A stretch of 48,146 nt of DNA from the NCBI GenBank assembly GCA_902805665.1, contig CADCTB010000173.1, positions 1 through 48,146 on the forward strand. The letters run 5' to 3'. Of this stretch, positions 1-8,895 are shown one piece after another. The notes beneath the pieces were generated by a model. That model searched no databases. It saw only the letters and a list, made by a program, of their open reading frames with translations, and was not told the origin of the DNA. Each line of letters begins with the position of its first letter. Positions within the stretch are counted from its first letter, which is position 1. The position numbers and the translations under genes are program-made. The stretch comes from an uncultured Acidimicrobiales bacterium. Lineage in GTDB: Bacteria; Actinomycetota; Acidimicrobiia; Acidimicrobiales; AC-14.

Positions 1-368
1 TCGTGAGGCGAGTGGATGGGCTTGGGGATGAAGCAGTCCATCTGCCCCAGCGCGGAGGCGTCGACGATTCCCCGGCGGGAGCTGACGTCTCCCCAGTCGA
101 TGAGCAGCGCCCGCTTCGCCGTCGGGAACAGGGCGTGGGCCGCGGCGAGGAACTCGATCCCCGTCATCGACGGCATCCAGAGATCGGCGAACAGGACGGC
201 CACCGCACCGCCATCGTCCCGGACTTTGCGAAGGGCCGCGAGAGCATCCTCCGCCGAGCCGTGGGCCGCGACCGTGTAGTCGCTGCCGTAGCGCCTCGAC
301 AGCTCGCCCTCGATGATGCCCAGCGCCGCGGGGTCGTCGTCGACGACCAGAAGGACCGTCCTGGTCAT
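1..368 (-). CDS. Response-regulator receiver domain, N-terminal part of a probable REC-thioredoxin-reductase-like flavoprotein (partial)
   Basis: ATG at 368 lies 3 bp after the stop of the upstream permease, so this is the third gene of a minus-strand operon with the ABC transporter. The visible ~122 residues begin MTRTVLLVVDDDPAAL (acidic pocket DDD) and carry a phosphoacceptor-type FADLWMP motif, then a lysine region (FIPKPIHSP). The C-terminal half of the receiver, with LIDWGD and GQMDCFIPKPIHSP, resembles receivers fused to FAD/NAD thioredoxin-reductase-like domains in actinobacteria, where the text after the receiver is a linker plus flavoprotein. The flavoprotein part is outside the window, so the fusion is inference. 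The gene is cut by the left edge. It could equally be a stand-alone receiver. Confidence 0.75.
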   Translation of the reverse strand, partial: MTRTVLLVVDDDPAALGIIEGELSRRYGSDYTVAAHGSAEDALAALRKVRDDGGAVAVLFADLWMPSMTGIEFLAAAHALFPTAKRALLIDWGDVSSRRGIVDASALGQMDCFIPKPIHSPH

Positions 369-371
369 GAC

Positions 372-2927
372 CTATGTCGACGAGATGGCGGCCAGCACGT
401 TCAGCTTGGCGGCCCGGCGGCTCGGTGCGATGGCGGCCAGCACCCCGGCGATGGCGGCGAGCACGACCACGACTGCGAGGCTACTCACGGGGAGGCGGAA
501 GGTGTCGATCCCCTCGTCAGCCAGGGCCTGCACCAGCGCCCACCCGAAGAAGACCCCGATGAGCAGGCCCAGGAACGTCCCCTGGAGGGCGATGATGACC
601 GACTCCCAGCGGATGGTGGACCGCAGCTGCGCCCGCGTCATCCCCACCGCCCGCAGGAGCCCGAGCTCGCGGGTGCGCTCGAAGATGGAAAGGGCCAGCG
701 TGTTCCCGATGCCGAGGAGGGCGATGACGATGGCCAGAGCCAGCAGGGCGTAGACGAGGGCCAGCAGCTGATCGACCGCCCGCCCCTGGTCGGCCTTGAA
801 CTGGTCCTGGTCGAACACGTCCGCGCCCGGGTACGACTGCGCCACCCGGTCGACGGCCGAACGGAGAGCGGCAGTCGTGACACCGTCCGCCTTCTTGACG
901 AAGACCTTCTCGTCGTACCGGTCGGCGAAGTTGGCGTCGAAGGCGGCGACACCGAGGATGTAGCGACCCACCGGCTGGTCCTCGCCGTAGATCATCCCTA
1001 CTCGCAGGGTCTGGTCACCGGTGTCCTTGAAGCGGACCGGTACGGGGTCGTCGAGCTTCAACCCCTTCTCCGCGGCCACGTCCTCGTGGACGGCGATGAC
1101 GTCACGGCCGAGCGCGCCAGGCGCTCCCTGCAACGGCTTGACGTCGAGCACCCCGAACGCGGTGGCCGGATCGAGCCCGACGAGCTGGACGGGGCTGTCG
1201 CCTACCTGGGCGAGCCCGCGACTCAGGCCGGCGGCCGATGCCACCTCCGGGAGGCCGTTGAGCTGCGCCGCCATGCCCGGGTCGAGGCCGCCGCCGGCCA
1301 TGCCCGCGCCCGAGTCGACGACTAGGTCACCGGTGAAGGAGCGGTCGAGCGACGCGTCGATCGACGCCTTGGTCGAGGAGGCGAGGATGGTGATGAACCC
1401 CACCAGGCCGACGCCGATCATCAGCGCGGAGGCGCTGGCTGCGGTCCGCTTCGGGTTCCGCATGGCGTTCTCCCGGGCCAGCCCACCGGCGGCGCCTCGG
1501 ATACGAGGCAGGGGGGCGCCGAGGAGCCGGCTGAGAGGCAGGGACACCGTCCGGGCAAGTACCGAGACGGCGAAGAACACGAGCAGCGCGCCCAGTCCGA
1601 CGACAGGGACGGCGTTCCCCGAATCACCGAACAAGCCGAGGAGCAGAGCGCCCACGCCCGAGGCGAGCAGCACGCCGCCGACCACGATCCGGAGTCTCGA
1701 GCCGTAGCCCGCGCTCCCGGCCACCTGGGCGCGCATGGCCGCGATCGGGGGGATACGAGCGGCCTTGCGGGCCGGCACGACGGCGGCCACGAGCGTGACG
1801 GCGAGGCCCACGAGGACGGAGACGATGACCGTGCGGACCGTGAAGACGACGCCTCCCGCCGGGATGTCGAAGCCGAGGCCGGCGAGCATGGCCTTCAGTC
1901 CTCCGGCGACGACCACGCCCGATGCCATCCCCAGAACCGACGCCATCACGCCGACGGCGACGGCCTCTATCAGCACGGAGGCGAGGATCTGACGCCGGCT
2001 GGCGCCGAGGGCCCGCATCAGGCCGTTCTCCCGGGTTCGCTGCGCCACCGTGATCGAGAAGGTGTTGAAGATCATGAACCCGCCGACCAGGAGGGCGACC
2101 ACCGCGAAGATGAGCATGAAGGTGTTGAAGAACGACAGCCCCTGCTTCGTCTCGCTCTGCACCTCCTTGGTGATGGCCTCCCCGGTGATGGCTTCCGTCC
2201 GAGGCGGAAGGACCTGGGCGATGCGGGCCACCAGGTTTGCCTGGCCGACATCGCCGGCGGCCACCACGGCGATGCTGTCGAACTTTCCGGGCTCGGCGAC
2301 GAGGCGCTGAGCAGCCGGGGAGTTGAACATCACGAACGACGCCCCACCCGGGCTGTCGGCCGCGCCGAACGTGGCGATCCCGGTGATGCGAACCTGCTGC
2401 GGGGGCCCCTGGACGAGCACAGTGGCAGTGTCCCCGACGGCCAGGCCGCCGTCGTCGGCGCTCTTCTTGTCGATCACCACCTCGTTGTCCGCCCGGGGGG
2501 CCTGGCCGGCCGCGAGGGTCCACGGGTTCAGCTCCGGGTTGTCGCTCCAGTTGGCGCCATAGGTTGGCGCACCCATCTGGGGGTTGCCGATGGCCTTCCC
2601 GTCCTTGCCGACGAGGCGGGCGTAGCCGAGGATCTGGCCCTCTGCCGCCGCCACGCCGGTCACCCCGCGCACCGTGCCGACGAGCGAGGCGTCCACCCGC
2701 CCTCGTTGTGCGCCGGTGCTTCGAGGCCCCTCGAACGCCGTCTCGGCGCGGACGACGGCGTCGGTGTTCTTGTAGACGTCTCCGAACAGGTCGTCGAAGG
2801 TCTTGCCGATGGTGTCGGTGAGCACCAGGGTCCCGCTCATGAACGCCACGCCGAGCGTCACGGCCAGCGCAGTGGTGAACAGGCGCCGCTTGCGGGCCAG
2901 CAGTCCCTTGATCGTGGTTCTGATCAC
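372..2927 (-). CDS. FtsX/MacB-type ABC transporter permease
   Basis: 851 residues with a GTG start preceded by GAGG at 5-nt spacing, 7 bp after the ATPase stop. One N-terminal membrane helix (about residues 18-38) is followed by a large extracytoplasmic domain. A first FtsX core follows (about 268-395, three helices ending PARKAARIPP), then two central helices (about 412-458), a second extracytoplasmic region, and a second FtsX core at the C-terminus ending PSRRAAKLNVL. This two-core layout is the usual long actinobacterial form. Such permeases export lipids, peptides or drugs, or transmit mechanical force across the membrane; the substrate cannot be read from sequence. It pairs with the ATPase immediately upstream. 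Confidence 0.93.
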   Translation of the reverse strand: MIRTTIKGLLARKRRLFTTALAVTLGVAFMSGTLVLTDTIGKTFDDLFGDVYKNTDAVVRAETAFEGPRSTGAQRGRVDASLVGTVRGVTGVAAAEGQILGYARLVGKDGKAIGNPQMGAPTYGANWSDNPELNPWTLAAGQAPRADNEVVIDKKSADDGGLAVGDTATVLVQGPPQQVRITGIATFGAADSPGGASFVMFNSPAAQRLVAEPGKFDSIAVVAAGDVGQANLVARIAQVLPPRTEAITGEAITKEVQSETKQGLSFFNTFMLIFAVVALLVGGFMIFNTFSITVAQRTRENGLMRALGASRRQILASVLIEAVAVGVMASVLGMASGVVVAGGLKAMLAGLGFDIPAGGVVFTVRTVIVSVLVGLAVTLVAAVVPARKAARIPPIAAMRAQVAGSAGYGSRLRIVVGGVLLASGVGALLLGLFGDSGNAVPVVGLGALLVFFAVSVLARTVSLPLSRLLGAPLPRIRGAAGGLARENAMRNPKRTAASASALMIGVGLVGFITILASSTKASIDASLDRSFTGDLVVDSGAGMAGGGLDPGMAAQLNGLPEVASAAGLSRGLAQVGDSPVQLVGLDPATAFGVLDVKPLQGAPGALGRDVIAVHEDVAAEKGLKLDDPVPVRFKDTGDQTLRVGMIYGEDQPVGRYILGVAAFDANFADRYDEKVFVKKADGVTTAALRSAVDRVAQSYPGADVFDQDQFKADQGRAVDQLLALVYALLALAIVIALLGIGNTLALSIFERTRELGLLRAVGMTRAQLRSTIRWESVIIALQGTFLGLLIGVFFGWALVQALADEGIDTFRLPVSSLAVVVVLAAIAGVLAAIAPSRRAAKLNVLAAISST

Positions 2928-2934
2928 GGCCGCC

Positions 2935-3699
2935 TCACTCCCCGAACCGCTTCATGCGCTCGAGCACGCGCTCGGCCGTCGGGGTGTGCATCTCGTCGAC
3001 GATCCTGCCGTCGGCGAGGAACACGATGCGGTCGGCGTAGCTGGCCGCGACCGGGTCGTGGGTCACCATCACGATCGTCTGGTTCATGGAGTCGACCGCC
3101 TGCCGCATGAACTGCAGGATCTCGGCGCCGGCATGCGAGTCGAGGTTGCCGGTGGGCTCGTCGGCGAAGATGATGTCGGGCCGGGTCGCCAATGCCCGGG
3201 CAACGGCCACCCGCTGCTGCTGGCCCCCCGACAGCTCTGACGGCCGGTGCTTCAGCCGGCCGGCGAGTCCGACCGTCTGGACGACCCGGTCGATCCACGA
3301 CTGGTCACCCTGGTGCCCGGCCAGCGTGAGGGGAAGGGTGATGTTCTCGATGGCCGTGAGCGTCGGGACGAGGTTGTAGGCCTGGAAGATGAACCCGACC
3401 CGGTCGCGGCGCAGGATGGTCAGCTTCTGGTCGTTGAGCAGGCTGACATCCGCGTCACCGATGAAGGCTTTTCCAGACGTGAGGGTGTCGAGCCCGGCGG
3501 TGCACTGGAGGAGGGTGGACTTCCCGGAGCCGGACGGCCCCATGATGGCGGTGAACCGCCCCGTCTCGAACTCGACAGAGACGCCGTCGAGAGCGCGTAC
3601 CTCGGTCTGGCCCTTCCCATAGACCTTGCGGGCGTCGACCGTGCGGGCCGCGGCGCGGGACTCGACTCGTCGGTGCAGGTCACTCGACAGTGTCGCCAT
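2935..3699 (-). CDS. ABC transporter ATP-binding protein, MacB/LolD type
   Basis: 254 residues from ATG 3699. The frame is open further upstream, but this ATG has AAAGGA at 8-nt spacing and gives a normal N-terminus. Walker A GPSGSGKST (residues 54-62), Q-loop region FIFQAYNLVPTLTA, signature LSGGQQQRVAVARAL, Walker B IIFADEPTGNLD and switch histidine in VTHDP are all intact, so it should be an active ATPase. The ADEPTGNLD signature and length are typical of the MacB/LolD/FtsE class that partners FtsX-fold permeases, and such a permease follows directly. First gene of the operon; its promoter must lie in 3700-3899, shared with the divergent kinase. Confidence 0.95.
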   Translation of the reverse strand: MATLSSDLHRRVESRAAARTVDARKVYGKGQTEVRALDGVSVEFETGRFTAIMGPSGSGKSTLLQCTAGLDTLTSGKAFIGDADVSLLNDQKLTILRRDRVGFIFQAYNLVPTLTAIENITLPLTLAGHQGDQSWIDRVVQTVGLAGRLKHRPSELSGGQQQRVAVARALATRPDIIFADEPTGNLDSHAGAEILQFMRQAVDSMNQTIVMVTHDPVAASYADRIVFLADGRIVDEMHTPTAERVLERMKRFGE

Positions 3700-3849
3700 G
3701 AAGGAGTTCCTTTCGTCTCGTGCGACTCTCAGCGGATGGTCTGCTGCGGGCGCGGCTCGAACGGGGACGCCGAGCTGTCTTCCAGCCGCATACTCGCGAT
3801 CCGGCTGCGGGGTCGTCATCGGCGCACTGACGCAAGACCGCCGGGACAT

Positions 3850-3880
3850 CTGACGTAGAAGCGGCCGGGGGCGGGATAAT
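3850..3880 (+). promoter_or_regulatory. Candidate promoter of the PAS histidine kinase
   Basis: A GATAAT hexamer at 3875-3880 stands out in the GC-rich gap, with CTGACG at 3850-3855 about 19 bp upstream as a poor -35. Transcription from it would begin about 10 nt before the ATG at 3900, giving a very short leader, which fits the absence of a Shine-Dalgarno sequence. A second CTGACG at 3826 may reflect a bound regulator. Prediction from sequence only. Confidence 0.35.
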
Positions 3881-3899
3881 GGAGCCTTCAGTGGTGTGA

Positions 3900-5702
3900 A
3901 TGGGGAGGACCGGCGGTGGGAAGGTGACCGAGCAACTTCTCGGACAGTTGGACGAGCCGCATGATCTGCTGGCCCTCGCCCATGACGCGGTCATCGTGCG
4001 CAGCGCCGCCGGCGAGATCACCTTCTGGAACAGGGGCGCGGAAGAGACCTATGGGTGGTCGGCTTCGGAAGCCATAGGCGCCATGACACACGACCTCCTG
4101 CAGACCCCGCCGGCAGCTGTGGCGGCGGTCGACGCGTCGTTGCGTTCGCATGGTGCGTGGGAAGGCGAGTTGCACCACGTCTGCAAGGACGGCTCGGAGG
4201 TCGTGGTCGCCAGCCGGCAGGTGCTACGCGAGGGCAGCGAGGGCCAGCACCAGGCGGTCCTCGAGATCAACCGGGACGTCACCGAGGCGAGGCGGGCCCA
4301 GGACCGCCTGAAGCAGAGCGAGGAGCGTTTCCGCCTCATCGTCGAACGGGTGGAGGACTACGCAATCTTCATGTTGGACGTCGAGGGCAACGTCGTGAGT
4401 TGGAACGCCGGCGCCCAACGCATGAAGGGCTACACCTCCGATGAGATCTGTGGTCAGCACTTCTCCCGCTTCTACCCGCCACAGGATGTGCAGGCCGGCA
4501 AGCCGGGCGAGGAGCTCCGCATCGCCGCAGCCGTGGGGCGCGTCGAGGACGAGGGGTGGCGGGTACGTAAGGACGGCTCCCGCTTCTGGGCCACCGTCGT
4601 GATCACCGCCCTGCGGGACGCCGATGGCGCGCTCCGGGGATTCGGCAAGGTCACCCGCGACATCACCGAACGCAGGCAGATCGAGGCCCGGCTGGAGTAC
4701 CAGGCCCGGCTCCTGGACTATGTGAACGACGCCATCGTGGCTGCGGACGAAAACCTTGTCCTCACGGCGTGGAACTCCGGGGCCGAGCGGCTGTATGGCT
4801 GGTCTGCGGACGAGGTCATCGGCAGGAGCACGGTCGACGTCCTCCGCACCGAGCTGTCCGACGCCGACCGTGAGGAAGCCCTGCGCGTCCTGAATGAGGG
4901 AGGAGAGTGGCGGGGGGAGGTGATCCAGCGGCACAAGGACGGTCACCGGCTCTACGTCGAGGCCGCGACCATCATCCTCCCGCACGGCCCCACCCGGCTG
5001 GTGAGCGTAAACCGCGACGTCGGCGATCGCCGGCGGTCACTGGTCATCGAAGAGCGGGGCCGCATTGCACGCGACCTGCACGATTCGGTGTCGCAGGCCC
5101 TCTTCTCGATGACGCTTCAGGCCAGAGCGCTGCAACTGGCCCTCGAGCGCGAGTGCCATGACCCCGGTGGGCCGGTGGGGGAGGGCATCACCAACATCCG
5201 CCAGCTGACGCAGGGCGCCCTGGCCGAGATGCGGGCCCTGATCTTCGAGCTCCGGCCCGGCGCACTCGCCGAGGAGGGGTTGGTCGCCGCGCTCCGCAAG
5301 CACGCGGCGGCGCTGGAGGCCAAGGAAGGCGTGGCCGTCACGCTCTCGGCTACGTCGGAGGAGCTTTCGCTCGAACCGGTGGTCGAGGAGAACCTGTACC
5401 GGCTGGCGCAGGAAGCCCTGAGCAATGTCGTCAAGCACTCCGGCGCCTCATCGGTTCAGATACGCCTGGACCTGTCCGGCGGATCTGTCCAGGACATCGA
5501 GCTGGAGATCGTCGACGACGGCATCGGTTTCGACACGGGCGCGAGCCACCCCGGGCACCTCGGCCTCAAGACGATGTCGGAGCGGGCCCAGGGGCTTGGC
5601 GGCACCCTGGACGTCAGGAGCGCACCGGGTCACGGAACGACGGTCCGAGCGTTCCTACCAGGAAGGAATCGCCCGCCCGTTCATCGGGGCTCCACCTCGT
5701 AG
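3900..5702 (+). CDS. Soluble multi-PAS sensor histidine kinase (HisKA_3/NarX class)
   Basis: 600 residues, no membrane helices, so a cytoplasmic sensor. Three PAS/PAC units are visible: about residues 18-130 (AHDAVIVRSAAGEITFWNRGAEETYGW), 140-260 (FRLIVERVEDYAIFMLD; GFGKVTRDITERR) and 265-375 (LDYVNDAIVAADENLVLTAW). The dimerisation/phosphoacceptor helix RIARDLHDSVSQALFS follows with His394, then an HATPase_c domain with N-box NLYRLAQEALSNVVKHS and G-boxes DDGIGFD and GHGTTV. This class phosphorylates NarL/FixJ-type regulators; one lies about 0.5 kb away on the opposite strand. Start: ATG 3900 has no clear RBS; GTG 3924 is an in-frame alternative that removes only eight residues. The 3' end overlaps the convergent receiver gene by 48 bp. 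Confidence 0.93.
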   Translation: MGRTGGGKVTEQLLGQLDEPHDLLALAHDAVIVRSAAGEITFWNRGAEETYGWSASEAIGAMTHDLLQTPPAAVAAVDASLRSHGAWEGELHHVCKDGSEVVVASRQVLREGSEGQHQAVLEINRDVTEARRAQDRLKQSEERFRLIVERVEDYAIFMLDVEGNVVSWNAGAQRMKGYTSDEICGQHFSRFYPPQDVQAGKPGEELRIAAAVGRVEDEGWRVRKDGSRFWATVVITALRDADGALRGFGKVTRDITERRQIEARLEYQARLLDYVNDAIVAADENLVLTAWNSGAERLYGWSADEVIGRSTVDVLRTELSDADREEALRVLNEGGEWRGEVIQRHKDGHRLYVEAATIILPHGPTRLVSVNRDVGDRRRSLVIEERGRIARDLHDSVSQALFSMTLQARALQLALERECHDPGGPVGEGITNIRQLTQGALAEMRALIFELRPGALAEEGLVAALRKHAAALEAKEGVAVTLSATSEELSLEPVVEENLYRLAQEALSNVVKHSGASSVQIRLDLSGGSVQDIELEIVDDGIGFDTGASHPGHLGLKTMSERAQGLGGTLDVRSAPGHGTTVRAFLPGRNRPPVHRGSTS

Positions 5703-6101
5703 GACGTCGAGGAGCGCCTCAGGAGTGACGCCCTTCTCCACGAACGCCGTCGCCCCAGCCTCGAGAGCCGCTGTCCGGAGCCCCACCCGGATGCTGAGGG
5801 CGACGACCTCACGCCCCCGGGCCACCAGACCGTGAATGACCGCCAGGCCGTCGCTCGCCGACGGAAGGAGGAGGTCGAGCAGCACGACGTCGGGGACGAG
5901 GTCTTCGTCGGCTCGGAGGGCGTCGGAGGCCGACGACGCCTCTCCGGCCAGCACCAGCCCCTCCGACGACGTGATCAGGGCACGCAGCGCCTGGCGGACC
6001 CGGGCGTCGTCGTCGATCACCAGCACGCGCCTTGTTTCGCCGGCACACGTCAGGTCTGCGATCACGTCTCCCCAGTCCTCGGCTCCATGCCCATTCAACA
6101 C
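5655..6101 (-). CDS. Receiver-only response regulator
   Basis: About 148 residues consisting of one CheY-like receiver: RRVLVIDDDARVRQALRAL (acidic pocket), PDVVLLDLLLP (phosphoacceptor Asp), VVALSIR (switch Ser) and ATAFVEKG (conserved Lys). No output domain follows; the protein ends shortly after helix 5. Start is uncertain. GTG 6101 has GAGG at 7-nt spacing and is chosen here; TTG 6128 and GTG 6062 are also in frame. It follows the NarL-type regulator on the same strand and its last 48 bp run antisense into the 3' end of the kinase gene. Probably a phosphate sink or protein-interaction regulator for that kinase (inference). Confidence 0.85.
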   Translation of the reverse strand: MLNGHGAEDWGDVIADLTCAGETRRVLVIDDDARVRQALRALITSSEGLVLAGEASSASDALRADEDLVPDVVLLDLLLPSASDGLAVIHGLVARGREVVALSIRVGLRTAALEAGATAFVEKGVTPEALLDVLRGGAPMNGRAIPSW

Positions 6102-6181
6102 AGGCGGTCCTCGCCACACCCGAGACAACTGACGACAACCTTGCAGGACAAAAGTCGCCCTGGAGCCGGTTCGTTCACGCC

Positions 6182-6883
6182 TCAGGGGTCCGTGGGAGAG
6201 GCGAGACCCTCACGGATGGCCCACAGGGCGGCCTGGGTCCTGGATCCGAGACCCAGCTTCAGCAGGATGTTGCTCACGTGGGTACGGGCGGTCCGCTCGC
6301 TGATCGTCAGCTCGTTCCCGATGGCCTTGTTGGACGCTCCCTTGGCCACCAGGACGAGCACCTCCCGCTCCCGCTCGGTCAGTGACTCTCGTTCCGGTTC
6401 GGGCCGCGGATCTCGCAGCGACTTGGCCAGCTGCCTGGCCGCGGCGGGCGCCAGGTACACCTCTCCTCGGTGGGCAGCGCGAATGGCCGCCGCCACTTCG
6501 TCGGCCTCGGCGTCCTTCAGGATGTATCCCATGGCGCCCGCCTGAAGAGCGGCGTGCACCTTCTCCTGGGCGACGAAGCTGGTCACCGCGACCACCTCCA
6601 CCTCCGGATGCGCGGCTTTGATCATCGCCGTCGCCTCGATACCCCCCATGCCGGGCATGAGCAGGTCCATCAGCACGACATGGGGTGGCCCTCCGTCGGT
6701 CGCGAGCGCGGCGATCCCGGCGACCGCCTCCTCGCCACGAGATGCCTCTCCGACGATGGCGATGTCGTCCAGCATCTCGAGGTAGGCGTGCATGCCCCGG
6801 CGGACGACGGCATGGTCGTCTACGAGGTAGACCCGGATCGGTAGCTCGTCCTCGCCGCCCTGACCACGGCCGGGGGCTGTCAT
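6182..6883 (-). CDS. NarL/FixJ-family response regulator (REC-LuxR HTH)
   Basis: 233 residues from ATG 6883, preceded by GGGAGG. The open frame extends 20 codons further but that stretch lacks a better start. Receiver at about residues 15-130 with VYLVDDHAVVRRGM, phosphoacceptor Asp73 in VVLMDLLMPGMGG, and ILKDA lysine. LuxR-type helix-turn-helix at about 165-225 (LTEREREVLVLVAKGASN...SERTARTHVSNILLKLGL). This is the standard partner of HisKA_3 kinases such as the one at 3900-5702, so it is the likely transcriptional output of that sensor. Target genes are unknown. It is first in a two-gene minus-strand unit with the receiver-only protein. Confidence 0.95.
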   Translation of the reverse strand: MTAPGRGQGGEDELPIRVYLVDDHAVVRRGMHAYLEMLDDIAIVGEASRGEEAVAGIAALATDGGPPHVVLMDLLMPGMGGIEATAMIKAAHPEVEVVAVTSFVAQEKVHAALQAGAMGYILKDAEADEVAAAIRAAHRGEVYLAPAAARQLAKSLRDPRPEPERESLTEREREVLVLVAKGASNKAIGNELTISERTARTHVSNILLKLGLGSRTQAALWAIREGLASPTDP

Positions 6884-7093
6884 CAGGGGCGGCCTCCCAG
6901 GCCTCGACGGACACCTTCGAGCGCCGGACGCATCTGCAGCCATCTACCCACGTCCGAGCCGGATCCCACCCGCGAGGTGCACCTGCGCCTAGGTCACTTG
7001 TCTCGCGCCATCTGTGTCACTCTGCCGATGCGTGTGGGGTGGGCCGGTCGCGAGAATGCGAGGAGGTATGACCGGCTGCATCAGGAGGAACAG

Positions 7094-8041
7094 ATGTCGT
7101 TGACCCAGCGGAAGCGCAACCGTCCGACGGCGAGGCGAGCGGCACTGCTGGGCATTGCCCTGATCGTCGCCGCCCTCGCCGCGGCCCCGCCGGCACTGGC
7201 GCAGGCCCAGGGGAACGGTGACGACCAGATCGTCCTCTCCGGCCGGGCCGAGGTCCGGGCGGGTGAGCGAGTGGACACGGTGGTGATCCTGGACGGGCCG
7301 GCGGTGATCGACGGCGTCGTGGGCGGCGCCGTGGTGGCGCTGAACGGCGACGTCCGGGTCACCGGCACGGTGGAGGAGGCGGTCGTCGCGCTGAGGGGCC
7401 GGGCGATCATCGAGAGCGGGGCGCGAGTCGGTGGCGACGTGGTTTCCTCGGAATCGCCAAGCGTGGCTCCGGGAGCAGTGATCGAAGGCGACACCCGGAC
7501 TGTGCGGTTCAGCTTCAGGGCGGTCGGGTGGTTCTTCTGGGCGGCCTGGTGGGTGGCGGTCACCGTGTCCCTCCTCGTCCTCGGCCTGCTCCTCCTCCGG
7601 CTCGCACCCGCAGCGATGGCGGCGTCCCTTGCCGTGGCCCGCAACGATGTCGGGCCGGCGTTGGGATGGGGCGTTGCCATCGCGATAGGGCTGCCGATCG
7701 TGTCGGTCCTCGCCCTCGTGACCCTGGTGGGAATCCCCCTGGGGCTGCTCGGCCTCGTGTCGCTGGCCCTGCTGTACTCCTTGGGATATCTGGTGGCGGC
7801 GCTGGTGGTCGGGCGCATGGTCGTGAAGGAGCCGAGGAGCGTGTACCTGTCCTTCCTGGCCGGGTTCGCGATCATCCGACTGGTGGGTGTGATTCCTGTC
7901 CTCGGTGGACTGGCGGCCTTTCTTGCTTCGGCAGCCGGCCTCGGTGCCCTGGTGATCGCCGGATGGCGGGCGGCGCGAGGCGGGCCTGCGCCGCTCGCCC
8001 GCGAGCCCGACCGGCCGGTGCCCTCACCCGTCGCCTCCTAG
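7094..8041 (+). CDS. Bactofilin-like (polymer-forming cytoskeletal) domain membrane protein
   Basis: 315 residues from ATG 7094, with AGGAGG at 7-nt spacing. A signal peptide/anchor (LLGIALIVAALAAAPPALAQA) is followed by short beta-helix-like repeats rich in Val and Gly (about residues 45-135: AVIDGVVGGAVVALNGDVRV, GRAIIESGARVGGDVV). Four or more hydrophobic helices then follow (about 150-290). The arrangement matches secreted or membrane proteins annotated as polymer-forming cytoskeletal/bactofilin-like, but the repeats here should sit outside the membrane. An 11-codon ORF at 7068-7103, directly behind GAGGAGG, overlaps the start codon and could couple or dampen translation. Function unknown. 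Confidence 0.72.
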   Translation: MSLTQRKRNRPTARRAALLGIALIVAALAAAPPALAQAQGNGDDQIVLSGRAEVRAGERVDTVVILDGPAVIDGVVGGAVVALNGDVRVTGTVEEAVVALRGRAIIESGARVGGDVVSSESPSVAPGAVIEGDTRTVRFSFRAVGWFFWAAWWVAVTVSLLVLGLLLLRLAPAAMAASLAVARNDVGPALGWGVAIAIGLPIVSVLALVTLVGIPLGLLGLVSLALLYSLGYLVAALVVGRMVVKEPRSVYLSFLAGFAIIRLVGVIPVLGGLAAFLASAAGLGALVIAGWRAARGGPAPLAREPDRPVPSPVAS

Positions 8042-8055
8042 GAGCCGCCCCCCGG

Positions 8056-8895
8056 TCAGAGCACGCGCCGCGGGAAGGTCCGGCTGGCGATGGCGACGGC
8101 CACCACGATCCCGCCCACCAGCACCGCGGCATCGAAGAGCAGGCGGTTCGGACCGATGCCGACGAGGAGCTGCCGCAGGATCTCGACGAGATAGGTCAGG
8201 GGATTGACTCGTGCGACACCCTGCAACCAGCCCGGCATGATCGAGACCGAGTACAGCGCGTTCGACGCGAACAGCAGGGGCAGGGTGACGAGCTGCCCGA
8301 GGCCCATGAACTGCTCCCGGCTCCGGACCATCGAGGCGATGACCATGGAGATGGCGGAGAGCAGCGTGGCCCCCAGCAACACCGCCACCAGCGAGCCGAC
8401 CACCGCCCCCACCGACCACTCCAGCGGTATCCGGATGATCGCCACGACCGCCAGCACGATGGCCACCTGGATCACGGCCCGCATGGCGGCACTCACCGCC
8501 TTCCCGAGGATGACGGCGCTCCGCGAGGCCGGGGCGACGAGGATCCGCTGGGTGATGCCGAGGTCCCGCTCCCAGATGATCGCCATCCCGGAGAAGATGG
8601 CGATGAACAGCACCGACTGGGCCAGGACGCCGGGGACGAGGAAGGCCTTGTACGGAACGCCTTCGGCACCGAGCTCGGGCACCCTCGACACCGCGGCCCC
8701 GAAGACCAGCAGCCACAGGAGGGGCTGGGCGGCGCGGGCGACGAGGACCGAGCGCTCCCGGCGGGCCCGATGGATCTCGGCCTGGGACATGGCGACGACC
8801 GTGCTGGCGTAGGACGCGACCCGCTGGCGGGGCGAGAGCGCAGGGACCGCCTCAACCAAGGCGTCGGGCGGTGCGGCGGGTGCGGCTGATATCAC
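8056..8895 (-). CDS. ABC-2 type (DrrB-like) export permease
   Basis: About 279 residues. GTG 8895 is chosen because GGAGG lies 8 nt upstream inside the 3' end of the ATPase gene, giving a 44-bp overlap; ATG 8790 is a possible shorter start. Six hydrophobic segments follow a cytoplasmic N-terminus. Family features include the amphipathic start (ARRERSVLVARAAQPLLWLLVFG), the WERDLGITQRILVAP segment and the end VNPLTYLVEILRQLLVG, typical of daunorubicin-resistance DrrB permeases. It forms the membrane part of an exporter with the preceding ATPase. Natural substrate unknown. Confidence 0.9.
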   Translation of the reverse strand: MISAAPAAPPDALVEAVPALSPRQRVASYASTVVAMSQAEIHRARRERSVLVARAAQPLLWLLVFGAAVSRVPELGAEGVPYKAFLVPGVLAQSVLFIAIFSGMAIIWERDLGITQRILVAPASRSAVILGKAVSAAMRAVIQVAIVLAVVAIIRIPLEWSVGAVVGSLVAVLLGATLLSAISMVIASMVRSREQFMGLGQLVTLPLLFASNALYSVSIMPGWLQGVARVNPLTYLVEILRQLLVGIGPNRLLFDAAVLVGGIVVAVAIASRTFPRRVL

